Program-made: the position numbers and the translations under genes
NCBI GenBank assembly: GCA_048498035.1
Contig: JBEHYT010000003.1
Coordinates: 1 to 64,000 of the forward strand
Direction: 5' to 3'
Length of the DNA: 64,000 nt
From: CADEDV01 sp048498035
GTDB lineage: Bacteria; Bacteroidota; Bacteroidia; Chitinophagales; Chitinophagaceae
Part shown: piece after piece, positions 1 through 8,862 of the stretch
Layout of the letters: each line of letters opens with the position of its first letter
How positions within the stretch are numbered: the first letter of the stretch is position 1
The notes under the pieces: generated by a model
Told to the model about the DNA's origin: nothing
Databases searched by the model: none
What the model saw: only the letters and a program-made list of their open reading frames with translations

Positions 1-78
1 AGGAGGTTGCCGTCGCGGCCCGCCCCTATGCCGAGCGGATGACGCAGGTGCTGGCCTCGCTGGGCGCCGCCTATGCTG
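1..78 (+). pseudogene. ATP synthase gamma subunit fragment, foreign-looking
   Basis: Reading from base 3, the frame gives E-V-A-V-A-A-R-P-Y-A-E-R-M-T-Q-V-L-A-S-L and then G-A-A-Y-A-G. This matches the N-terminal segment of F-type ATPase gamma subunits of alphaproteobacteria (family pattern ...RRAQE.A.AARPYAERM..VLASL). The resemblance stops at about base 78, where a tandem repeat begins. The DNA is much richer in GC than the rest of the window and the protein is not Bacteroidota-like. It may be a chimeric contig end or an acquired scrap; recognition is by eye from a short segment. Confidence 0.4.
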
Positions 79-312
79 GGTTGGGCCCTTTGTCAGGTGC
101 CGGGCGGGTGCTTCGTCAGGTGCTGGCTCGGGTGCCTCGTCAGGGGCTGGGTTGGGCGCTTTGTCAGGTGCCGGGCGGGTGCTTCGCCAGGTGCTGGGTT
201 GGGCCCTTTGTCAGGTGCTGGCTCGGGTGCTTCGCCAGGTGCTGGCTCGGGTGCTTCGCCAGGTGCTGGGTTGGGTGCTTCGTCAGGTGCTGGGTCAGGT
301 GCCGGGAGGATC
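75..312. repeat. GC-rich tandem array of 23/24-bp units
   Basis: About nine to ten head-to-tail units share the plus-strand core GGTGCTTCGCCAGGTGC. Most units are 24 bp, and at least two (near 97-119 and 169-191) are 23 bp, so the reading frame shifts between units. Read on the minus strand in one frame, the units encode an eight-residue Ala-Pro-Gly/Asp-Glu-Ala-Pro-Glu/Asn-Pro repeat. The array begins where the gamma-subunit homology ends and overlaps the last codons of the adjacent transposase, suggesting it was once, or still sometimes is, a low-complexity C-terminal tail of that protein. Confidence 0.85.
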
Positions 313-744
313 CGGATCTTCTCCATCATCTTCTGCTTTCATCCCCAGATCATCCAGTTCCTGATCAAGACTCCGTTTTCGATGATGTTTTTCCTGGTTC
401 CTGATGTACTTGCGTATTCGGGCTACATCCCACGGACTTACCGATGCTGCATAATATTCAGGCTGCCATTCGAAATCCTGCGTTGTTAGTTTGTTTAGGT
501 TTATCCAATGCGAACTCTCACCTTTAATGAGTTTCATAACACCCGCTGCAGATTGAGTGGACCGAAGTTTAATAAGACAATGTACATGCTCAAGATGCCC
601 GTTGATTGTATCAACATAAATTTTTTTGCCCGCCGCATAGCCGCGGATATGCCGGAAGACAACAGCTTTCAGCGCTTTATTTAAGATACGTTTCCTGAAT
701 TTAGTACACCAAACAAAATGAATCCACAGGCGAATAACCGGCAT
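295..744 (-). CDS. REP-associated / IS200-like tyrosine transposase (Y1_Tnp)
   Basis: 149-residue single-strand DNA transposase of the HUH/Y1 superfamily, which cuts and rejoins hairpin-flanked ends with one tyrosine. Visible signatures are the metal-binding His-U-His type motif in N-G-H-L-E-H-V-H-C-L-I and the catalytic tyrosine in R-K-Y-I-R-N-Q-E-K-H-H. Its length fits the stand-alone RAYT/IS200 group. No tnpB-type partner and no clear IS ends are visible. The C-terminus runs into the tandem array: after E-D-D-G-E-D-P-D the frame stops quickly, whereas a shift of one frame would append a long Pro/Ala/Glu repeat, so the tail is probably frameshifted. Whether it is active is unknown. Confidence 0.8.
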   Translation of the reverse strand: MPVIRLWIHFVWCTKFRKRILNKALKAVVFRHIRGYAAGKKIYVDTINGHLEHVHCLIKLRSTQSAAGVMKLIKGESSHWINLNKLTTQDFEWQPEYYAASVSPWDVARIRKYIRNQEKHHRKRSLDQELDDLGMKAEDDGEDPDPPGT

Positions 745-950
745 CTTTCTCTTTTTTCAAAGATGCATTGCAAGAAGATCGATACAAGGGGAAAAAGACG
801 CGCGAAAAATGTTTTTTTCCCGACAAAGAATCGCGCTGCGGGTGAAGAAGAACAAACCTTCTAAGATACGATTTTTTCTCCGTGTAGAAATGGACAGACG
901 GGTATTTAATATTTTGCCATTTTTACAAGGAAATCCGCTCCAGTTTCTTT

Positions 951-958
951 TATTTTTG
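951..958 (+). promoter_or_regulatory. -7 box for the SNF2 helicase gene
   Basis: TATTTTTG fits the Bacteroidota -7 consensus TAnnTTTG and lies about 66 bp before the helicase start. No TTG sits at the right distance upstream, so this is a half-supported promoter. The 280 bp between the transposase and the helicase otherwise shows no recognisable gene. Confidence 0.35.
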
Positions 959-1024
959 CCGATTGCCCCATCCGCTGAACGTTCTGTTTTTTCACGCGCT
1001 AAAAGGCAATGCTAATTGATCATT

Positions 1025-4000
1025 ATGGCCTTACCGCACCTTATCAAATACGTTTATACGCACGGCACCGACGAAGTAATTCGAAGAGGAAAGAAAATTC
1101 ATGCAATCGGGTTTACTGAATTGATTGAATACGACGAACTCTTTGGATCTGCGGTTTTTCGTGTAAAGGACGACATCTATTCTACCTACTACAAAGTATA
1201 TATCCAAAAATTCAAAGACCCCAAAGGCCTTTCACTCCGCTGTACCTGCCCCTACAACCTGGGCGATATTTGCCGGCATGAGGCGGCATCGCTTTTTCAG
1301 TTGCAGGAGATGATTGACCGCGGACATTTACAGACAGATGAGGTAAAGTACGACCAGCGCCATACGGTGGCGAAAATGAAGACCATTGATTTGAAAACAC
1401 TCCGGCTGCTCTCTTCCCCCGAAACAATCGCCGATGCAGAAAAATTTCTGCGAACCAATAAGGCCACGATTGAATACGCAGAAAACGAAATGGTGAAAGC
1501 AACCGTTACGCTCAATGGCAACGACTACGCAGTGATCATCAAAAAAAATGAAGAGCGGAATTTTGACACCAGCTGTGATTATGATGACCCGGATCATCCG
1601 CTTTGCCTTCCCAAGATCATTGTGCTGATGCAGTTGTTGAACGCCTATGGCGCTAACTATTTTGACAGTATCCGTAACTGGGACAAAGAGAAAAATAAGC
1701 TCCTGGAAGCCTATGGTTATTCACTTAGTGACGACCTGGATGGGAAATTTGAGTTTGCATACAAGGAAGGAAAGCCTTTTTTGCGCGTGCTTGACTCCAG
1801 TATTAAACGCGTGGCTCCTGTTGCGCTGCCACCCAAACCGGTATTGATTCCACAGAAGGAAAAGGAGCCGGAACCCGAAGTTGTGGAGGCTGATGTGATT
1901 GAATCAAAACCATCTGTTCGTCTAGGTGTAGTGGTTAATTTCAATAAAAAAAATTATCCGCAGTTTACGATTGACGTAGTAATGGGTGAGCCCAATGACA
2001 GTGACACAGCCTTTACAGGGAAGGTGGAAAAACTGGATATATCAAGGTATGTGGAAACAGAAAAGCTGGGAGAAACCGATAAAGACCTGCTGGGCCTACT
2101 TAGAAAGTTGCAGGAAGGTGAAATCAATAAATATATCAGCAGGAATTCACCGTTTTCAGGTATTTGGGAAAATATCATTCACCAGGAAGATGACGATCTG
2201 CCCGAAGAAACCAAAGAGTTGATGGCTGAATACCTCTTGCCAAAACTCAAAAAACTTTTTGCGGATGCCGGAAGCAATCCCTTTGTTTTCCTTTTGCCGG
2301 AAGGCAAAACCTTTAGAACGCAACATCTTGAACCACTTGCCCTGGCGCAGGAAGAAGCAAAGCCGCGGTTTTTTGTCAAAAAAAACGGGCAATATAGTAT
2401 TGTTTGCCGCGTTAGCCTGGGAAGCATGGAGTATGACCTGGGCGACAATGAAAGCAACAGCCCTTTGTTTTTCCTTTATAACCAGCAATTGCATTTGTGG
2501 AAAGACAATGAAACCATTCACCTGGTTGAAAAATTTCTTTCCAAAGGAAAGATGACTGTGAAAGAAGCAGATTGGTCTAAAACGTTACAACAATTCCTGC
2601 TACCGCTTACCCGCGATTATAAAGTTGATTTTGATAAAAGCCTGGTACAGGAGATCAAAGACGGTGACCCGGATGTAAAACTGTTCCTGGTGGAGAAAGG
2701 AGATTATCTCCTTTTCCAACCCAGCTTTTCCTATAAGGGATTTGAAACCAGGAGCCGTGACCGGGATGATATCGTAGTGCCGCAGGGTGATAAGATCACA
2801 ATTGTACATCGTAACCGGGAGAAGGAAGCTGTATTTATACAACAGTTGCAAAACCTGCATTCCAACTTTATTTATAATGAAGAGAATGGATCTCTGGCAT
2901 TGAAGGGTAATGATGTATTGAAGAATAACTGGTTTTTCCTGTTTGTTGATGCGATGAAAGATATGAAGACGCCGGTTTTTGGATTTGAGGCGTTAAAAAA
3001 CTACAGATTCAATACCTCCAAACCACAAACAAGAATATTCATCAGCAGCAATACCGATTGGTTTGATGCGAAAGTAGACATCCTGTTTGGAGACCAAAAG
3101 GTGACAGTTGCAGAAGTAAAACGGGCGCTCGCCAATAAGCAACAATTTGTTCAGTTGAATGATGGCACACTCGGCATTCTCCCGGAAGAATGGATAAAGA
3201 AATATTCCTTGCTATTCCGTGTTGGAGAAGGAAAAGCAAATTCGCTTAAGCTATCGCGGTTTCACTTGAGCGTGGTAGATGAATTATATGAACAACGCGA
3301 CGAGGAAGAACTGGTAGTTCAACTTGAAGAAAAATATGAGCGACTGCGTCAGTTTAACCAGATCCGGGAGATAGAACCGCCGTATCACCTGAAAATGATC
3401 TTACGCCCCTACCAGGTAGCAGGCTACCAGTGGCTTAACTATTTGCGGGAGATCAATTGGGGCGGTATACTTGCTGATGATATGGGTTTGGGTAAAACGG
3501 TGCAGGCATTGTCGTTTCTTGATTTTTATAAAGCAGAAACCGGGAAATTGAAAGCAATCGTTGTTTGTCCAACCACCCTGATATACAACTGGGAAAATGA
3601 GATCCGCAAGTTTACGCCTAACCTTACGTATCGCATTCACCATGGACCTACACGAACACGCACCAAAGAAGAACTGATGGATCACGACGTAACGATTACC
3701 ACCTATGGAACATTACGCAGTGATATCAAACTTCTTACAAGTATTGATTTTGATTACGCCGTGTTGGATGAAAGCCAGGCCATCAAAAACCCTTCCAGCA
3801 AGGTTACAAAAGCTGCCGGGTTGCTCAATGCAAAACACCGGATCTGCATGAGCGGTACACCGCTTCAGAACAACACCTTTGATGTATTTGCACAAATGAA
3901 TTTCTTAAATCCCGGGATGCTTGGAACAGTGGAGTTTTTCCGGCAGGAGTTTGCCATTCCCATTGATAAATTTGGCGAGCAGGACCGAAAGGAACATTTA

Positions 4001-4789
4001 AAGAAAATACTTTATCCCTTTATTCTGCGAAGGACAAAAGAACAGGTGGCGAAAGATTTGCCCGAAAAACAGGAAATGATCCTTTGGTGTGAAATGGAAG
4101 ATGAACAACGAAAGATCTATGACGCCTACCGCAATGATTTCCGCGATAAGATCATGGGGACGATCCAGGAACAGGGAATTCAAAAATCGCAACTCACCAT
4201 TTTGCAGGGATTGATGAAGCTGCGACAAATTTGCGATTCACCTGCTATTCTTAATGAACAGGAGAAATTTGAAAACCACTCCATCAAACTGGAAGAACTG
4301 GCCCGGGAAATTGTAGAGAATATCGGGGATCATAAGGCGCTTGTTTTTTCCCAATTCCTGGGAATGCTGTCATTGATTCGCGCCAAACTGGATGAACTTG
4401 GCGTGAAATACGAATATTTCGATGGAAGCACTTCGGCACCTGACCGTGAAAAGGCAATACAGAGTTTCCAGACCAATGAAGAAGTGCGGGTATTTCTCAT
4501 TTCCCTGAAAGCTGGGGGCGTAGGTCTTAACCTGACGGCTGCCGATTACGTGTACATCGTTGATCCCTGGTGGAACCCGGCCGTGGAACAGCAGGCCATC
4601 GACCGGACGCACCGGATTGGGCAAACAAAAAATATTTTCGCTTACCGGATGATTTGCCGCGACACGATCGAAGACAAGATTATCCAGCTACAGGAGAAAA
4701 AAAGAGCGCTGGCAAAAGATATTATTTCCGACGATGCTTCTTTTGTAAAAACGCTTACGCGGGAAGACGTGGAGTATCTTTTCAGTTGA
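1025..4789 (+). CDS. SWIM zinc-finger SNF2-family DEAD/DEAH helicase
   Basis: 1254-residue SWI2/SNF2 ATPase, expected to translocate along double-stranded DNA and remodel protein-DNA contacts. A SWIM zinc finger (C-x-C-x7-C-x-H, residues 73-85) sits near the N-terminus, followed by a long mixed region. The two RecA-like lobes fill the last ~470 residues: Walker A D-D-M-G-L-G-K-T with K824, DESQ box at 915-918, S-G-T-P-L-Q-N, and motif VI Q-A-I-D-R-T-H-R-I-G-Q starting near 1190. I chose ATG 1025; an in-frame TTG at 1016 is also possible. It is a single-gene unit, closed by a terminator at 4810. Bacterial members are typically stand-alone enzymes of unclear client; a role in transcription or repair is inference. 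Confidence 0.93.
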   Translation: MALPHLIKYVYTHGTDEVIRRGKKIHAIGFTELIEYDELFGSAVFRVKDDIYSTYYKVYIQKFKDPKGLSLRCTCPYNLGDICRHEAASLFQLQEMIDRGHLQTDEVKYDQRHTVAKMKTIDLKTLRLLSSPETIADAEKFLRTNKATIEYAENEMVKATVTLNGNDYAVIIKKNEERNFDTSCDYDDPDHPLCLPKIIVLMQLLNAYGANYFDSIRNWDKEKNKLLEAYGYSLSDDLDGKFEFAYKEGKPFLRVLDSSIKRVAPVALPPKPVLIPQKEKEPEPEVVEADVIESKPSVRLGVVVNFNKKNYPQFTIDVVMGEPNDSDTAFTGKVEKLDISRYVETEKLGETDKDLLGLLRKLQEGEINKYISRNSPFSGIWENIIHQEDDDLPEETKELMAEYLLPKLKKLFADAGSNPFVFLLPEGKTFRTQHLEPLALAQEEAKPRFFVKKNGQYSIVCRVSLGSMEYDLGDNESNSPLFFLYNQQLHLWKDNETIHLVEKFLSKGKMTVKEADWSKTLQQFLLPLTRDYKVDFDKSLVQEIKDGDPDVKLFLVEKGDYLLFQPSFSYKGFETRSRDRDDIVVPQGDKITIVHRNREKEAVFIQQLQNLHSNFIYNEENGSLALKGNDVLKNNWFFLFVDAMKDMKTPVFGFEALKNYRFNTSKPQTRIFISSNTDWFDAKVDILFGDQKVTVAEVKRALANKQQFVQLNDGTLGILPEEWIKKYSLLFRVGEGKANSLKLSRFHLSVVDELYEQRDEEELVVQLEEKYERLRQFNQIREIEPPYHLKMILRPYQVAGYQWLNYLREINWGGILADDMGLGKTVQALSFLDFYKAETGKLKAIVVCPTTLIYNWENEIRKFTPNLTYRIHHGPTRTRTKEELMDHDVTITTYGTLRSDIKLLTSIDFDYAVLDESQAIKNPSSKVTKAAGLLNAKHRICMSGTPLQNNTFDVFAQMNFLNPGMLGTVEFFRQEFAIPIDKFGEQDRKEHLKKILYPFILRRTKEQVAKDLPEKQEMILWCEMEDEQRKIYDAYRNDFRDKIMGTIQEQGIQKSQLTILQGLMKLRQICDSPAILNEQEKFENHSIKLEELAREIVENIGDHKALVFSQFLGMLSLIRAKLDELGVKYEYFDGSTSAPDREKAIQSFQTNEEVRVFLISLKAGGVGLNLTAADYVYIVDPWWNPAVEQQAIDRTHRIGQTKNIFAYRMICRDTIEDKIIQLQEKKRALAKDIISDDASFVKTLTREDVEYLFS

Positions 4790-4809
4790 CGCCAACAAGC
4801 GACTTCAGC

Positions 4810-4840
4810 AACCGCCTGCCTCCAAGCAGGCGGTTTTTTA
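4810..4840 (+). terminator. Rho-independent terminator after SNF2 gene
   Basis: Ten-bp perfect stem (AACCGCCTGC pairing with GCAGGCGGTT), six-base loop, then a T-run, 20 bp past the helicase stop. Confidence 0.9.
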
Positions 4841-5001
4841 TTCCACCGAACGGGTTGTGGCGCCGTTGCCCAGGCCGTCCCGAACCATCCTGGTCGATTC
4901 AAAGTTGCCGTTTATCAGGTTTCTTTTATTATTTGACCTTTTGGCGAAGGTTATCCAAAGACCTTACGTCTAATTTCGTACTAATCTCGATTTCCCCTTT
5001 T

Positions 5002-7854
5002 ATGAAGAAAATAGCTGTACTGCTTACATTCCTGAGCTTCTGTGCGTTCTCCCGGGCCCAGAAAGCCGATGGCGACATCAAGGGTCGCCTGGTAGATACT
5101 ACTGTTAAACAAGGTGTTGCGGACGCAACCATTTCCCTGGTGAATGACAGTGACTCTGCCCTCGTAACATTTACCATTAGTACTAAAACCGGTGGTTTTG
5201 AATTTAAAGGATTGCAGGCCGGTAATTACCGGGTGGTTGTTTCCCACCAGAGTTTTATCCCGTTTTCAAAATCAGTTGTCGTTGCTGCCAATCAAAAAGT
5301 AGACCTCGGTGATGTGGAGCTTGAAAAGGACATAAAGGCGCTGGGCGAAGTGGTGGTTACGTCTACTGTTCCCATTGTTGTGAAGGGAGATACCGTTCAG
5401 TTCAACGCGGATGCATTTAAAACAAAGCCGAACGCCACCGCCGAAGACCTTATCAAGAAACTTCCGGGTATGGAGGTTGATAAAGACGGCAACGTAAAAT
5501 CCCAGGGTGAATCTGTTCAAAAAGTGCTGGTAGATGGCAAGGAGTTTTTTGGCAATGACCCCAAGTTGGCCACCAAGAATCTGACTGCAGATATGGTGGA
5601 GAGCGTACAGGTGTTTGATGATATGAGCGACCAGGCGAAGTTTACCAAAATTGACGATGGCAACCGTACCAAAACGATAAATATCAAGTTGAAGAAGGAC
5701 AGGAACAAGGGATATTTTGGTAAAGCGCTGGCGGCCTATGGAGACCAGGGTAGATACGAGGGTAACGTAACGCTAAACAAATTCAAAGGATCACAGCGGT
5801 TTTCAGTGCTGTTCAACACGAACAATATTAATAAACAGGGCTTTTCTTTTTCTGATATTATCAGTTCAATGGGTGGTTTTAGTGGCTTTGGTGGCGGAGG
5901 CATGTCTATCCGCGGCGGCGGCTTTGGCGGTTTTGGTGGTAGTAGCACAACGGGTATACTGCGATCACTTTCTACCGGCCTGAACTATACCGATGAATAC
6001 GGCAGCAAGGTTAAAGTTGCGGGAAGCTATTTTTATTCCGATACAAAGAATACACAGCAACAGGATATGACCCGGAAAACAACATTTATTGATTCTACTA
6101 CCACTATGAACCGGTCTGCCAACCAGACAAACATGAACCAAAACCACCGGTTTAACCTGCGCGTTGAGTATTTTATTGATTCCATGAACAGTATCTTGTT
6201 TACCCCCACGCTTACATTTCAACGATCACAAAGCTTTAGCGGCGATACATCCTATTCCTTTTCATCAGTACACGGGATCGATTATGAATCAGTGAACAGC
6301 CGCACGCAGAATACCAACGCCCGCAACGGGATGAATTTTGGAAGTAACCTGTTATTCCGGCACCGCTTCGCCCGCCAGGGCCGTACGCTTACCATTGGCT
6401 GGAACAGCAATATTGGTAATAGCAACGGAGATGGTTTTACCCTGTCGCATAATACCTTTTTCAACCCGGATGGCTCTATGCAACAGCAGATAAACCGTGA
6501 TCAACAGAATTTCCAGGATACAAAAAATAATAACAACGTTCTGAGCACCTCCTACACCGAGCCGATCGGGAATAATAAAATCCTGGAATTTAACTATGCC
6601 TATACCCGTAATAAGAGTAATTCAAACCGGGAGGCGTACGATTATAATACCGTATCGGGAAAATATGAAACACCGAATTTACTGCTGACCAACCGGTTTG
6701 AAAACACATTTGTGGCTAACCGGGCGGGGGTTAATTTCAGGGTTGCAGAAAAGAAATATAATTATCAATTAGGCTTAGGCGTACAGCAATCAACGCTGGA
6801 GAGCAACAGCTACCAGGCCTCAACCGGCAAAGACTCGCTGATCAAAGCGAGCTATGTCAACTTCTTTCCAACCGCCAATTTCAATTATACACCGGCGAAA
6901 GGAAGAAGCCTGCGATTTTCCTATAACGGCCGTACCAATCAGCCATCTGTTTCACAATTGCAAAATGTGCTGGATGTAACGGATCCATTGAATGTAAAAA
7001 CCGGTAATCCTGATTTGAAACAGGAATTCAACCACAGTTTCGTTTTACACTATAATACGTTTAATATTCTTACGTACCGCTACATCGCGGCCAGCGTAAA
7101 CTTTAATACAACCAGCAATAAGATTGTTAATAGTATTGACACCATGGGAAGGGGCGTTCAGCTTACCCGTCCGGAAAACGTAAATGGTTACTACAGAGGG
7201 TCAACATTTCTTACGCTTGGACTTCCTTTCAAAAATATGAACATGAAAGGCTCCAGTCTTAATTTCACCAATAATTTCTCCTTCAGCCGCGATGTGAGTC
7301 TTTTATACAAGCAGCGTAATATTGGTAAAACGCTTTCTGTGAACCAGGGCGTGGGGTTAAATATTAATAAGGAAAAATTTGATTTTGGCGTAAAAGCAAA
7401 TGTGGCATATACAAAAGTTACCTACTCGATCAATAAGACGTTGAATGATGATTATTATACGCAAACCTATTCCGGAGATGCCTCTTATACTTTCAAGGGC
7501 AACTGGATCCTTTCTACCGATTTTGACTATTATGTGAATACGGGCCGCGCGGATGGCTTTAACAAGAATATCCCGCTGTGGAATGCCATGCTGAGCAAAC
7601 AGGTATTCAAGAAGAAAAATGGCGAACTACGGTTTTCCGTAAACGATATCCTGAATCAAAACCAGAGTATCAACCGCAGCACTGGAGAAAATTATATCCA
7701 GGATACAAGAAGCAATGTGCTCAGGCGCTATTTTATGGTCAGCCTTTTATTTAACCTGAATAAAATGGGCGGTAAAAGCCAGCGTGGCGACGGAATGCCG
7801 CCAATGCCGCGGCAAATGCAGCGCGGAATGCGGAATATGCGCGTAGAAGGATAA
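5002..7854 (+). CDS. Outer-membrane beta-barrel protein (CarboxypepD_reg + plug, TonB-receptor-like)
   Basis: 950 residues with a signal peptide ending ...F-S-R-A-Q. After it come a carboxypeptidase-regulatory-like beta-sandwich (~22-105), a plug-like segment with V-L-V-D-G-K-E-F-F-G-N-D-P (~170-190), and a long barrel domain of the OMP_b-brl_3 type rich in N, S, T and aromatic residues. A glycine-rich loop lies near 291-315. The family sits in the outer membrane and resembles TonB-dependent receptors, but the substrate cannot be told. ATG 5002 is chosen because it begins the signal peptide; the frame stays open upstream into the helicase gene without coding sense. It is paralogous to the gene at 8863, sharing the plug motif and N-P-D-L-K-Q-E-F, so the pair looks like an old duplication. 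Confidence 0.9.
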   Translation: MKKIAVLLTFLSFCAFSRAQKADGDIKGRLVDTTVKQGVADATISLVNDSDSALVTFTISTKTGGFEFKGLQAGNYRVVVSHQSFIPFSKSVVVAANQKVDLGDVELEKDIKALGEVVVTSTVPIVVKGDTVQFNADAFKTKPNATAEDLIKKLPGMEVDKDGNVKSQGESVQKVLVDGKEFFGNDPKLATKNLTADMVESVQVFDDMSDQAKFTKIDDGNRTKTINIKLKKDRNKGYFGKALAAYGDQGRYEGNVTLNKFKGSQRFSVLFNTNNINKQGFSFSDIISSMGGFSGFGGGGMSIRGGGFGGFGGSSTTGILRSLSTGLNYTDEYGSKVKVAGSYFYSDTKNTQQQDMTRKTTFIDSTTTMNRSANQTNMNQNHRFNLRVEYFIDSMNSILFTPTLTFQRSQSFSGDTSYSFSSVHGIDYESVNSRTQNTNARNGMNFGSNLLFRHRFARQGRTLTIGWNSNIGNSNGDGFTLSHNTFFNPDGSMQQQINRDQQNFQDTKNNNNVLSTSYTEPIGNNKILEFNYAYTRNKSNSNREAYDYNTVSGKYETPNLLLTNRFENTFVANRAGVNFRVAEKKYNYQLGLGVQQSTLESNSYQASTGKDSLIKASYVNFFPTANFNYTPAKGRSLRFSYNGRTNQPSVSQLQNVLDVTDPLNVKTGNPDLKQEFNHSFVLHYNTFNILTYRYIAASVNFNTTSNKIVNSIDTMGRGVQLTRPENVNGYYRGSTFLTLGLPFKNMNMKGSSLNFTNNFSFSRDVSLLYKQRNIGKTLSVNQGVGLNINKEKFDFGVKANVAYTKVTYSINKTLNDDYYTQTYSGDASYTFKGNWILSTDFDYYVNTGRADGFNKNIPLWNAMLSKQVFKKKNGELRFSVNDILNQNQSINRSTGENYIQDTRSNVLRRYFMVSLLFNLNKMGGKSQRGDGMPPMPRQMQRGMRNMRVEG

Positions 7855-7862
7855 AATCAAAA

Positions 7863-7893
7863 AAGGCTGCCCCGGAAGGCAGCCTTGTTATTT
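7863..7893 (+). terminator. Rho-independent terminator
   Basis: AAGGCTGCC pairs with GGCAGCCTT around a six-base loop; a short T-rich stretch follows. It lies 8 bp after the beta-barrel gene stop. Confidence 0.75.
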
Positions 7894-7899
7894 TAAGGG

Positions 7900-8050
7900 T
7901 TAGTAAGCGCGCATTATTTCCGCAACGTCGTTCGCTGCGAAGCCGGTGATGATCCGGAAATAAATACGGCCATAACCGACTTCAGCAATCGTACTACGTT
8001 CAACGACGGCCTGTAATGCTGCCGGTAAATTTTCGCATGTTCATGCGCAT
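7900..8050 (-). pseudogene. Possible 49-residue small ORF with a one-base frameshift
   Basis: On the minus strand ATG at 8050 (with further in-frame ATGs at 8044 and 8038) opens M-R-M-N-M-R-K-F-T and stops early. The frame one base over continues A-L-Q-A-V-V-E-R-S-T-I-A-E-V-G-Y-G-R and then I-Y-F-R-I-I-T-G-F to a TAA at 7900. The span is 151 bases, one more than a whole number of codons, so removing a single base near 8020 would give one continuous 49-residue protein. The second half has amphipathic, protein-like composition. I do not recognise a family. It could be a sequencing error, a decayed gene or chance. The remaining ~130 bp up to 8181 show no gene. Confidence 0.3.
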
Positions 8051-8181
8051 GTGAGATTCGATTGTTTCGCATACTGGATCTGTTTAAAGGTGGGTAACGT
8101 AAAAATCAAGGTAAAAAGTATAAAATAAATCTAACATTTTATAATATTGCCCGGTGTTCAAAACACGTTAAATCCAAACTG

Positions 8182-8772
8182 ATGAAAAAAACCGTAAAAG
8201 CCCTTGCATTTCTTACTATCGCCTTTTTGACCCCTTTTTTGAGTTCCGCACAGTTAAAATTACCTGCCATAAACGGGATTGGCGGGGATCTGAAGAAGGT
8301 AATCCAGGACTATCCCAGCCAGTTTATGCATCTCCGCGGTGAGCCGGTTAATGAAGGTCCACAATCCACAGACTATGCCTGCAATCTTTCTATTAAAGGG
8401 GCCGAAGACGTAACCATTACCCAATACAGCGCCACGAAAAAGAATGTCAGCAGCTGGCAGGCAACGCTGCTCAGGACGGAGGATTTTGCAGAGGCAAAAA
8501 AGAAATTCAAATCACTTTTTAACCAGGTAAATAACCTGGGTGTAAAGACCGAAGACGGCTCTACTTATCATCTCAAAGGACATTACGAGGACCCCGTTGA
8601 AGAGAAGGATTTCTTTACCTGTATTTTTTCGCTACAATCTGCCACCGAAGTCTTTCAAAAGATGAAAGTGGAATTGGTGATGCAAAATGAACTGATGGAG
8701 TGGAAAGTGAAATTGATGGTATATGGTCGTGACCGGGAAGATGATGAACGCGGCAAACGCGTTGATGATTAA
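8182..8772 (+). CDS. Secreted hypothetical protein
   Basis: 196 residues starting with a clear signal peptide (M-K-K-T-V-K-A-L-A-F, then a hydrophobic stretch ending S-S-A-Q). The mature part is soluble, with alternating charged and hydrophobic segments and a very acidic/basic C-terminal tail (D-R-E-D-D-E-R-G-K-R). I recognise no catalytic motif or named domain. It sits between two paralogous outer-membrane beta-barrel genes on the same strand, so a periplasmic or surface role is a reasonable guess, no more. The start is supported by the signal peptide. Confidence 0.75.
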   Translation: MKKTVKALAFLTIAFLTPFLSSAQLKLPAINGIGGDLKKVIQDYPSQFMHLRGEPVNEGPQSTDYACNLSIKGAEDVTITQYSATKKNVSSWQATLLRTEDFAEAKKKFKSLFNQVNNLGVKTEDGSTYHLKGHYEDPVEEKDFFTCIFSLQSATEVFQKMKVELVMQNELMEWKVKLMVYGRDREDDERGKRVDD

Positions 8773-8862
8773 ACATTAACGATCATTAACATTAATCCAA
8801 GCCAAATTAACCACAAGGCCAAAGATGTAAGAATACTTTCGTAGCTGTAATGAAATATAGCT

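Noticed and set aside
39..489. Plus-strand open frames across the GC-rich array
   Set aside because: They are translations of a tandem repeat in which several frames stay open; no domain, no start signal.
809..1015. 68-codon open frame before the SNF2 gene
   Set aside because: Very basic, no ribosome site, overlaps the -7 box at 951; looks like chance.
4570..5001. Upstream extension of the first beta-barrel gene
   Set aside because: The frame is open but overlaps the helicase gene and the terminator; the signal peptide begins at 5002.
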